A stretch of DNA of 64,000 nt from Crotophaga sulcirostris (Eukaryota; Chordata; Aves; Cuculiformes; Crotophagidae), in NCBI GenBank assembly GCA_013397455.1, contig VYZB01000134.1, forward strand, positions 1,842,964-1,906,963. The letters are read 5' to 3'. The notes below the pieces were generated by a model. The model was not told where the DNA came from and ran no database searches. It was given only the letters and a program-made list of their open reading frames with translations. Made by a program: the position numbers and the translations under genes. The first letter of the stretch is position 1. Each line of letters opens with the position of its first letter. Positions 1 to 18,556 of this stretch are shown here, piece after piece.

Positions 1-1520
1 AGACAGTGGGTAGCAATTGCTACCATTTAACACCAGGCAACACCACAGCATGCTAGCACATACCGTAAGTACCAATTTCTGTCTGTCCAGCGCCATGGAT
101 TTCTGACAAATTCTCAACTCTAGTGCTAGTTGCCAGGAGCACTTTGCGCAGAAATAATCCTGTTGCATACTTATTTCAAGTCTTCTCACCCCAAAAAAGT
201 CTCCATTACTCCAGAGCAAGTATCTAAAATAAGTTACATCAGCTGCACAATGATCTAAAACCTGCTTCACAATTTCTAAAATACACAAAGGATTACTGAA
301 AGTTACTCTAGAGTTTCAGCATTCACAAAAGCATCAATAAATCTGTTTCTTCTTTGCTTAAACTCTTACCACAATTATTCTTGTAAATATAGTATATTTT
401 AGTGCTTTGTTTATGCTGGGGAAAGAAAAACCTGCTTATCCACAGACAAGAATATCTCCAGCTGGACAGGAAGATCATTAGCGATGGAAAGAGGGGCACA
501 GTAGTACAAACTTGTGTGCAGAAGCAACGTTGTTAGACAAGGCTTGGAAAGATGCGGGCTTCACATTTCAATGGGGCTTATGTGCCTCAAAGCTTGCACA
601 ACTGGAAATAACAGACAGGTTGGGTAAGAGAGAGCCCGTGACCCATAAATCTGTTGCTGATTAAGGAAGAGTAGAGCCTCAGATAGGAGCAGGTGTCCGT
701 TATTCATTTTGCACGCTGGGCAAGCAGAAAAGACCATCAAACACGTGGCAGGTTCCTGCAGTGGGCATGCCAGCCCAGAAAAAAAGTAGAATTACTTATC
801 CAGTTCATTCCAGCTGTCCCGCAGAAGAAGCAGAAGACATAGGGACTCTTTGCAAAGCAGAAACACTGAGGTGAGTAGTTGGTGTGCATTTCCCTTCTCC
901 ACCCCTACTTTAAGCCTTGGAATTAAGCTCATGAGTGCATCCATTCAAGCAATACAACCTTCACAGCTAATACAGAATCTATGAATACACTGGATGAGCT
1001 CCCTTACACTAACTTGGGAAATAAAAAGTGTGCAGGCAGTGTCTGTAGCCAAGTCAGTGCAGTTAATTGAGATCAGATGAACAAGACACAAATCTGAGAC
1101 CTCTTCACTGAGGTGCCTACAATGGTATGTTCTGAGTATGCCTGTTGAACTGGCTCAGTGAATAGCCTGAAAAGCACAAGAGCTGATAAAAGGAATGAGA
1201 TCACATGGCGAGAAATGCTGGAAGACAGAAAGCAAGGTGGAGGTTAAGATCTCCTCTATTTCCTTCCTCCAGTAGTTATGCAAGGGCATGCAAGATGGAA
1301 GTGAGGCCATTTTGTGAGGAACAGAGGAAGAAACATTCAAAGAGTTAATGGAGCTAAATTTATTGGAGGAGGGACAACAAAACAGCATGTTAAGGTACTA
1401 GAAAAGCAGCAGGACTAATGAAGTGTACTGAGTGCAATCTTTATTCTTTTAAAGTGTTATTTTTGAGTTGATTTTTCAAATTTCTAACTTTACCTCTTTC
1501 AGCAGTTTCTGTGTCCTTAC
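1..1520. other. ANKDD1B intron, left edge
   Basis: No exon with ankyrin or death-domain coding potential was recognised on the minus strand, and no recognisable repeat. Treated as ANKDD1B intron. Confidence 0.6.
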
Positions 1521-10447
<8,927 letters not shown>

Positions 10448-10683
10448 CTGTGGAAAAACATGATGAAAAAAATTGTATTACTAAAAATATAGGCATAACC
10501 AACTTAAGGGATGATGATACTGTTCTTACTTCTGATACTTGTCTTGAGATCATGTGTTATGAGAATCATTTGCTTCTTGCCATAGAAATGTTCCAAGCTT
10601 ATTTTTGCCTCCTCTAGAGACTTCTGGCTGATGTTTCTAGTTTCAGCTTTTAAGTGCAAATAGAGGTAGATTTTCACAACATG

Positions 10684-11140
10684 TGTTATAGTTGAATAAA
10701 GGCAAATAGAGTTCCAATCTGGTTCAGTAAGTATTTATTAAGATAGGAAAGCAAAAGCAGCGCTGGGCGGCCGGGGAGTCACCGCTCCCAAGGCTCGCAA
10801 ATTGTAGTGGTTAAAACAGTCCTTTTTATTCTTTCTTGGGGTCTTGTTACAACCTTTCAGAGAGGCCCTGTTCCCAGATAAGGTTGGTATTTAGCTTATT
10901 TCAGGCAGTTTCAAGCGACTTGGTTACAAATTAGCTGATACAATCTAAACATAAACATTGTTAGTGGTACATGGCCTTGCTTGGGATAATAGTGTGTCTT
11001 TTCTTTGTCAGACCAGGTCTCTCTGGGCCTGTACCGTTATCTTTATTGCTAAACAGGAGGTTCCCAAGCTCAGAGCAGTGAGCTCATCCTTTTGGTTCAC
11101 TCCTTTATGATCAGCAAATTACTTTATGTTATTTATTACA
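10684..11140 (-). mobile_element. Solo LTR of an endogenous retrovirus
   Basis: A 457-bp element with TG...CA ends (TGTTATAG...TTATTACA), flanked by a perfect 5-bp target duplication ACATG (10679-10683 and 11141-11145). The interior carries a GC-rich block (GCTGGGCGGCCGGGGAG) and, on the minus strand, AATAAA near 10735 close to the 3' end, suggesting minus orientation. A 5-bp duplication fits ERVL-like or some other avian ERV classes. There is no internal region or coding capacity, so it is a recombined solo LTR within the ANKDD1B 5' intron. Confidence 0.75.
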
Positions 11141-12153
11141 ACATGGGTTACCATTATTTGGACTGCTTACAGGAACAAGAGTTCATTTATGAAGCTCTTG
11201 CCATCTAAACAAGTCTCAAAGTATTCCATAGGCATAGCAGTGAACAGCACAAACTGCAGCACTTATTTCCTATTGGAAAAGTTGATCTGTTTTAAAACAG
11301 AACATACTACTGAAATACATAAAAATGTATAGCAGTATACGGTACCACATGTACATGGTATAACTCAACTGAAAAACAAACAAACCAGGAGGGGTTTTTT
11401 TGCTGGGGGCACGAAGATGGGTACTTGAACTGAAAATTTGGCCACAATCTGGAATTTGTTATTAAATTGGGACCTTCTTTTTCATCTGTTTGGTCAACTA
11501 AAGTAGCTGCAGCATGAATTTAGATAACTAGCATTCAACAACTCTGGAAAATAAAATTCCAGTTTAGCTAACATAGAGGTCAGAGTATTTCTCATGTTTC
11601 TACCTTAACATTTAATTAATCACATAGAAGAAATTAGTGTAGCAGTTAAATCAGTGGCAAAAATGTTAGTAAATATTTTTAATTTCCTACCATATCACAC
11701 TTAAAAAGTTAATCACTTGGATATCTTCTGTTTAGAGTACTTTGGCCTGAAAGCCATTTGTCCAATGATACCAGCAATGAGGACTGCTGAACTAGAAACT
11801 GCAGCAATTTTCTGTTCCTTAGAGGCCTCTCATGCAAGTTCATCTTACTGCATTATGTCTAAGCTCATTAACACCTAATGAGAAGACAGCTTGAAGCAGT
11901 GCTACTGCAGAGCATACTAAGGAATATCAGTACGGCATTCACTTAATTGCATTTTATGTGTTACCCATGATTATAATCTCAGCAGTAATAATTGCAGTTG
12001 TACCGTACAAAATGAGCTAGAAACTTGCAAAGCTGTTTCCAGTTTTCATATTATATTATTCAAGCACATCAAAGAAAAGAAGCAGTCTCCTCACATTCTC
12101 TGAAAATCACAGAATATTACTTGCTTGTTTTGCAACATGGGGACACAGCAAAA

Positions 12154-12187
12154 CAAATAAAAAGCAGTCGCAAATAAAAAGCAGTTG
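12154..12187. repeat. 17-bp tandem duplication
   Basis: CAAATAAAAAGCAGTCG is followed directly by CAAATAAAAAGCAGTTG, one difference between units. In the ANKDD1B 5' intron. Confidence 0.8.
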
Positions 12188-14171
12188 CCACTGAAAAAAG
12201 CACCCCTGGCGCCTGTGACCAGGAGGGTGGCTGACAGCAAAATCAGCATCGGGAATAGGAATCTATGCAGAAGAAATGCCTCAGTCATAGTTTTTGTAGT
12301 CTGTTCCCTAGGGAAGTATCCAGCAGAGCTTTCCGCTACCTTGACTTCAAACATGGGAAAACAAATGGTAGCAAGAGATCTTGCTCAAAGCAAATTTGTG
12401 GCAAACATGACAACAAAACGTAGGGCACCAATTAGCCACAATTAGTTACAATTAGGCCATATTCATTCCAACTGACTGCTGATGAACACTCACACATGTA
12501 GCTTATATGGGGATGCAAAGATAAATGCTGCTGCACCTCAGATATTCAGGAACAATCCCGGCAGTTTACTCACACTGTCTTCAAGAAACAAGAGAAAATT
12601 ACATTTCCTTGCTGTAGTTTTGACAAAGAACTAGTAACTGATCTTTCCTGTGCTGAAGTCATGAATTTGCTGTATGCTATTAAAAAGAAGACCTTTAGCT
12701 CTGGGCAAGATGTTTCTTTGTAATCTCTTTCTCTTCCTACTTCTCAATTCAGGAGTTAAGAACCATGGCAAACCAGACACACCACGGCACTGACCTACTG
12801 CACAACCTTTTGCTGCCTTTCCAAAATGATTTTTTCATGCATGAAATTACAGGAGTATAGAGCTGTCAGACTACAGATTTATGGAAGCTTTCAATCCAAG
12901 CCGGATTTGGCACTCCTTGCATTATTAGCCATCAATCTATTTTCAAGTAACAGCAATAATCGATTATCTACTTGTGGTCTGTCAGTCTTTTGAGGGGGTT
13001 GTTTTCTTCAGCTGCATACAAAATGTCTGGCTTAGTCCCCCAGAGGTTATATAATAACTGTATAATTATAGCCATAGAATAGTTATATTCAATTTTTCCT
13101 TCAAGCTACACAGAAGTAGTAATTTTATCAGTCAATTTCCTTTGTAGAGAGCCCTGTCTGCCCTTTGCTGAACATTCCAACATTTCTCCTCTCTTGGAAG
13201 GGCAAGGAAGTAAAAAAATACATAAAAGTAAATTGAAAATCGAAAACGAAAACAGAAAGTCTTTCCCAACACAACCTCAGGCTTTGAGGTACCTCCATTT
13301 TTTCTTTCCTCAGATTTACATCTTATTTTACGAGCCTCAGTTTTGTCTTTCAATAATACCACAAATAAGAATGACTTCTAGAGGTTTCAGTACTCACAGA
13401 TAATGGAAATCTTTACATCACCCCTTCCCCATTTTTAATTTCCTGTTGTGGTATCCACAAGATGAAAACTGTCATTGTCTCAAAAATTACCTGGAAAAAA
13501 TCCAGGAATTCTAAGCAACTGGAGAGTCTGAAGAAGGTAAAATACAAAAGTAATAACCACACTCACATTCAAATAACAAAACAGTTATTTTTACTCTATT
13601 GTTTCTAAAAATTAAATAATATATTTAATGATTTGGTGACATTTTCAATGTTTTCTCTACATTTCCTTGTTTGTTAACAGAAACAACATGACCAGGGTAA
13701 AGTAGGTATCTTGATCCATCACAAGAAACTTTTTCTAAAATAATGGTTTTCCAGTTCAAGGAAGGTGTGGGAAAAGCTACCTATTGAGGCCAACACTAAG
13801 TCCAACATGACATATTGAGTGATAATTTGTTAATTTCTTTTTTTGCCAGCCTGGAAGCAGGACGCATGGCCCAGAACAGCTCCTGGCTGTTGCACTGCAA
13901 CCACAGGACAGGGCTGCGGCCGGGTTTAACGGTGACCACTCGGTTTCCACCAATAACCCATCTTCACTAATTGCGCCCCACGCCAGAGCAGGCTGCTCTC
14001 ACATACACTGCTTTGTGGGATGAGCGCTGGAGACTCCATCACAGGGAGGCCAGGAGGTCACCAATTTCCATGTGCCCCCCAAACGGGGAACCGGATCGGG
14101 TGTGAAACTTCCAGCAGGTGCTCAGCGCCAGGAATGTGCCTGATGCCAGTGAACCCCCTGGGACAGCATCA

Positions 14172-14434
14172 GGGTGAGGGGCTTTGAATCAGAAAGGGGT
14201 AGATTTAGATTAGACATTAGGAAGAAATTCTTCCCGCTGAGGGCCGTGAGGCCCTGGCCCAGGGTGCCCAGGGCAGCTGTGGGTGCCCCCTCCCTGGAGG
14301 TGCCCAAGGCCAGGCTGGATGGGGCCTGGAGCAGCCTGGGCTGGTGGGAGGGGTCCCTGCCCGTGGCGGGGGGGTGGGACTGGGTGGGCGTTAAGGCCCC
14401 TTCCAGCCCAAACCACCCTGCGACTCTGTGACTC
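14172..14434 (+). mobile_element. CR1 LINE 3' end, running into N gap
   Basis: GATTAGACATTAGGAAGAAA, then CTGGAGGTGCCCAAGGCCAG, to CCACCCTGCGACTCTGTGACTC. It is GC-rich and closely resembles the copies at 51686 and 53626 in this window, so it is a young subfamily. The gap begins right at its 3' terminus. Confidence 0.87.
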
Positions 14435-14689
14435 NNNNNNNNNNNNNNNNNNNNNNNNNNNNNNNNNNNNNNNNNNNNNNNNNNNNNNNNNNNNNNNNNN
14501 NNNNNNNNNNNNNNNNNNNNNNNNNNNNNNNNNNNNNNNNNNNNNNNNNNNNNNNNNNNNNNNNNNNNNNNNNNNNNNNNNNNNNNNNNNNNNNNNNNNN
14601 NNNNNNNNNNNNNNNNNNNNNNNNNNNNNNNNNNNNNNNNNNNNNNNNNNNNNNNNNNNNNNNNNNNNNNNNNNNNNNNNNNNNNNNNN
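14435..14689. other. Assembly gap (255 N)
   Basis: A run of 255 N bordered on the left by the 3' end of a CR1 copy and on the right by GC-rich sequence. The gap most likely removes part of the ANKDD1B first exon or promoter. Open frames spanning it are artefacts of the Ns. Confidence 0.99.
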
Positions 14690-14715
14690 CGCAGCACGCG
14701 CATCAGCCCCTTCAT
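14690..14715 (-). CDS. ANKDD1B: Possible first coding exon of ANKDD1B, cut by N gap
   Basis: An ATG at 14715-14713 has G at -3 and opens MKGLMRVL before running into the N gap at 14689. It lies in a short CpG-rich patch (about 14690-14880) upstream of the ankyrin exons, where a first exon and promoter are expected. The required donor (ending one base into a codon) would be inside the gap, so this is inference from position only. The patch could instead be purely promoter. Confidence 0.38.
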
Positions 14716-14880
14716 CGCTGCCCGCCGCTCCTCTTCCTCCTCTTCGCCCAAGGGAAGGGGAGCCGCGGGAAGTGCCCCGCGCTGGCCCCGACAAACCGGT
14801 TCCCGGGCGGCGCGGTGGTTGCAGCCTGTGGGCACGCCCGGAGCTGGGACACCGCACCCCGGCAGGGGCGGCTTTATGGA
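14690..14880. promoter_or_regulatory. CpG-rich patch, candidate ANKDD1B promoter
   Basis: A locally very GC-rich and CpG-dense segment (GCGGGAAG, CCCGCGC, GGGCGGCGCGG) in otherwise AT-rich DNA, adjoining an assembly gap. It sits upstream of the ANKDD1B ankyrin exons and about 3.8 kb past the POLK stop codon. No TATA box is evident. The 14690-14715 edge may be coding. Confidence 0.45.
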
Positions 14881-14887
14881 AAGAAAC

Positions 14888-15020
14888 CACCAACGGGCTG
14901 AGAGAGTTGGGGTGGTTCAGCCTGGAGAAGAGAACGCTTCGGGGAGACCTCACAGGGGCCTTCCCGTACTTACAGGGGGCCAACGGGTACGCTGGGCAGG
15001 GGCTCTTTAGCAAATGGCAA
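14888..15020 (+). mobile_element. CR1 LINE fragment (upstream half)
   Basis: GGGCTGAGAGAGTTGGGGTG, then CAGCCTGGAGAAGAGAACGC, to GGGGCTCTTTAGCAAATGG. This is the part of CR1 just before the segment seen at 15206-15480 in the same orientation; the two may be halves of one copy. Confidence 0.78.
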
Positions 15021-15023
15021 TGA

Positions 15024-15205
15024 ATCATAGAACCTCTTGGTTGGAAAAGACCTTTGAGATCATCGAGTCCAAACATACCTCTCCACTGCTAAACTGGATC
15101 CCTGTGAGAAACTCGTCTACCTGTCTTCTAAAAAACATCTCTAGGGATGGTGGCTCAACCACCTCCCTGGGCAGCCCATGCCAGTGTCTGACAACCCTTC
15201 TGGTG
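15024..15205 (-). mobile_element. CR1 LINE 3' end, antisense
   Basis: The plus strand shows AATCATAGAACCTCTTGG, AAAGACCTTTGAGATCATCG, then CCACCTCCCTGGGCAGCC. This is an inverted CR1 3' end sandwiched between two plus-oriented CR1 pieces. Confidence 0.82.
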
Positions 15206-15480
15206 AAGGTCGGTGGGACTAAACTGAGGAAGCGCAGATTCAGACAGGATATAAGGAAGAAATTTTTTACAATGAGGGTGATGAAACACTGGTACAGGTT
15301 GCCCAGGGAGGTACTGGAGGCCCAATCCTGGAAACATTGAGGGTCAGGTTGGATGGCTCTCAGAGCATTCTGATGTAGTGGAAGGTGTCCCTGCTCCTGC
15401 CAGGGGTGGGTGCGTGTGTGGACTAGATAACCTGTAAAGGTCCCTTCCAGCTCAAACTGTGCTATGATTCTATAAGTGCA
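15206..15480 (+). mobile_element. CR1 LINE 3' end
   Basis: CAGGATATAAGGAAGAAATT, then GGTACAGGTTGCCCAGGGAG, ending TGTGCTATGATTCTATAAG. It forms an inverted repeat with 15024-15205 and may be the downstream half of the copy at 14888. Confidence 0.84.
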
Positions 15481-16799
15481 CAGATTTTTTTCATAGTAGC
15501 TAGGCTTCCAACAGGGTCCATCCTTGCACAAGCCCCCAGGTCATCTCCAGCATCTCACCTCGGGTGCAAATGGCTATAACAAAAGCAGACACAACACAAC
15601 AAGGTAGACCTGCGTGTTCCTGAAGTGCCTCCTAAATCATCACACAGACAAGAGGTACCTTTGAAAAGCGATGCCACAGGTACACACGTACAGATATGCA
15701 GAAGCATCACAGCCTGCACGGAACCCTGGAGCAGGTTGCTTTGTTACTGACTGCAGGGTGGTCATGGAGCGCTCTGCAGGGTGAAGGCCATAAGGGAGGG
15801 CCCATCAGCTTGAAGGGGAGAAATTCCTCTTACGAATTATTCTTATGCTGTCAACCTGGGCTCACTGGGCTGAAGAGGGTGACTGTCCCTGCAGCCCAGC
15901 AAGCTCGACACAGTCTTGGGACTTGAGAGACTGAGGAGTTTCTGCCCCAGATTTGGGCAGCAATATGCACGTGCAGTAGTATTACTGATCCAATCACAAA
16001 ATCTCTTCATTTTGAGAAACCTAGGCCAGACAACTGGTACCATGATAGCCCACCCCAGTAAGATACTCTGTAAGCAAGATATTTCAAAACTCAACAGTAA
16101 ACGAAGATATTACTGTAGACCTAGATCATTTATGTGCTTCAGAACTGTGATAAAGTAAGTGTGGAATGGCTCACACATAGAAAATAACTTATACATTAAG
16201 TTAAGCACAGCCATAAAGAGATTTCCAGATGCTACTGAAAACAAATTTTAGGTTAAGGTCAACTATGCCACTAACACATACACTGAGCAAAATGCAAACC
16301 AAAAACATCACTTACACAGTCTTCTCCACAAAAGCTGTTTATGACAATACTTACTCATGTACTGAAGGCTGCCTTCAGATAAAGCAGTAATAAATGTGGT
16401 GTAAGAAGCTACAAGGAGCAGAAAAAAGGCTCCTATTTTGCATTGCAGTAAATAATTTACACCGAAAATATTAAAATAATCTCACCAAGCACTTTCTGTA
16501 AACACAGGGAATCACCTTTCCAAAAATCTTATTTTTTACATGCATCTCAAAAGACAGACACTTTTGGCTTTAGGATTATACTGTGTTTTATTTCCACATT
16601 AATTCTAATGTACTCCAATGACTTTAACTTCATGACACTTTTTTTTTAAACAGATGATAAGACGACTTCCAAGGCTAAGCCAAACTAACTACTTTTGTTC
16701 AAGTACTCACAGTAGTTTACTTTTTGCTAGGTAATGCATATGTAAAAACACACATTTTGAAGAAATACACAATGACAAGATAATAATTACATTCTACAC

Positions 16800-16805
16800 T
16801 TTATT
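16800..16805 (-). terminator. Candidate POLK poly(A) signal (distal)
   Basis: Minus-strand CAATAAAGTG followed about 20-30 nt later by a T/GT-rich stretch (TTGTCATTGTG), the arrangement of a functional vertebrate cleavage site. It would give a 3' UTR of about 1.7 kb. Confidence 0.38.
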
Positions 16806-17623
16806 GAATCAGACAGATGCAAACTAATAAAGGGAAAGGTGTTCACTTTCTAAACAGCTTAGTTCATTGTTTCCTTAGTTGCATATTTTATGTATTTCCT
16901 ACCAAAAGTTTCTAACTCCCACTTCTATTAACACAACAGTGCATGATGAATGCTCACTGACCTAGTTTAGAAAAAGTCAACTGATTCAGTTTATGTAGTC
17001 TGATCTAGTCCAGCTGATTTGGTCCAAAGCAGATAAGGGAGAACTGATGTGAATTCAAATTCACTAAAGGTACAGTGACATGTAGCAAACAAGCCGATGA
17101 GTAGGTAGAGATGGTGAAATCATTCCAGCAAGTTTGGAAACAAAAAAAGTATGTTCTGGACTTAGCCTGGGCATCTAAAACATACCAAGTACACATTTGT
17201 TTGTTTAAAAAAAAAGCAAGCCCTTAAATACTTCCAATATAATTAAACAACAAAATAGATGCTTCTATAGTAGCCACTTCTTTTTAGAGATTTTGCAATT
17301 AAAAATCAGGTTACATTTCATACAGAGTTTAACATTGTTTGTATAACTTAAGGAATATGCAGTCATTACAAATTATTTATGTGATAAATATTTAATTACA
17401 ATAAAATGTCTACATTTTAGCCATTTGGTGTGAACAGAAAAAAACTAAACAGAGTATTTTACATATTTGCACTTTACAACTTTTTTCTACATATGCACTC
17501 ATAAAATATTGTTTATTCAGAGACAAAAAATAATTTTAAAGAGAAAGATAGGTAAAGAGTAAAAAATATTCAGCATCTTGCATATTTGCACATCATTCAT
17601 ATTATTATTGCACCATGAGACCT

Positions 17624-17629
17624 TTTATT
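17624..17629 (-). terminator. Candidate POLK poly(A) signal (proximal)
   Basis: AATAAA on the minus strand about 840 nt past the POLK stop. The region between is AT-rich with no other recognised feature. Usage cannot be judged from sequence alone. Confidence 0.3.
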
Positions 17630-18471
17630 TAGAGTAAACAGTGCTACTGACTGGTAACAATTTCACAATTGCAAAGAAAATTGAAGTTCTCAGTCTCTTC
17701 GGAAAGGCCAAGAATCAAACATCATTTGTATGACTAACCTGGAGAAATCCTTCTCTCATCAACAGGTTTATTAACATATTTTAAATCAGTGAAGTCACAA
17801 TGAGTACTTCAGGGCTGTTCCATCATCTTACTGAAGTCATTTTCAGTGACAACAATAAAAGCCTGACTGTGCTTTAAATTCTTGCTTTTTTCCCCTGAAA
17901 TTGCGAGGTCAATCAATCAGCTTTTCTTTTTTATCACACAGATAATAGCACAACGAAATTTGATGTTGAGTTGTCCAAGGCAGTGTCAGCCTGAGCTACA
18001 ACGGCTACCATGACTGACACAACCAATGGAGAGAAGACAGCCGGTCAGGTGAAAGAAAAGGGCCTTCAGTAAGCACAGCACAGCACTGTAGCTAATGATT
18101 CCTGTTTTCTAGGGAGCTCACCCTACAGGCTTGCTCAACCGCAGCTCTGATCTCCCTGTTCTGTTTTTTCAACAGCAGAAAGAATTCATGAGGCTGCTCA
18201 TGATTCTCACAAAGTTCAACGTGTTCAAAATAAACAATATAAATAAAGCTGAAGTGCTAGCAAACCTTCATTCCCAGAAACAACTGGAAAAAAAAGTATT
18301 ATTCTCAAAAAAAAAAAATATTACCTCAGTGTACCTCTTCTACCTCATCACCTTTTGACACAGGTATGCAATGGCTCTAAAGCACCTGAATCAAGTCTAC
18401 CACCAATGCTAAGTTAATTTGCAGTCATAAAACACTATGAAATTCTTCATATAGAATATGTCGCTACACAG

Positions 18472-18556
18472 TCATTTAAAAAACATTTCAATTGTATGCT
18501 TGGAATTGATCAACTTGGCCTTTTTTGATACTGACTGTGAAGTTGCTAGTCCAGAC
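18472..18556 (-). CDS. POLK: POLK exon 15 (last coding exon, PIP box and stop)
   Basis: 85 coding bp after acceptor TTAACTTTAG, ending TGA at 18474-18472. It encodes a basic stretch ([10 protein letters not shown]), then HTIEMFFK at the extreme C-terminus. This is a PCNA-interacting-peptide-like motif matching the family's terminal I/L-x-x-F-F pattern. Confidence 0.95.

Larger units (their letters stand above)
10448..14434. other. ANKDD1B 5' intron (if first exon is at 14.7 kb)
   Basis: Contains the solo LTR (10684-11140), a 17-bp tandem duplication, a GC-rich stretch at about 13850-14170 of unknown type, and the CR1 copy at 14172. No further coding exon in the required phase was recognised. 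Confidence 0.55.
15481..18471. other. POLK 3' UTR and ANKDD1B-POLK intergenic region
   Basis: POLK 3' UTR runs down from 18471 to a poly(A) site, perhaps near 17.6 or 16.8 kb. A moderately GC-rich stretch at about 15560-15960 is unassigned. Otherwise AT-rich with no recognised gene. Confidence 0.6.

Noticed and set aside
12091..12445. Opposed 86-87-codon frames in the ANKDD1B 5' intron
   Set aside because: Complementary shadow frames with no recognisable family; the region also contains a small tandem duplication.
14122..15076. Long open frames of 157-288 codons on both strands around 14.1-15.1 kb
   Set aside because: They run through the 255-N gap, which cannot contain stops, and otherwise translate CR1 and CpG-rich DNA. 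Only the ATG at 14715 was kept, as a tentative exon start.
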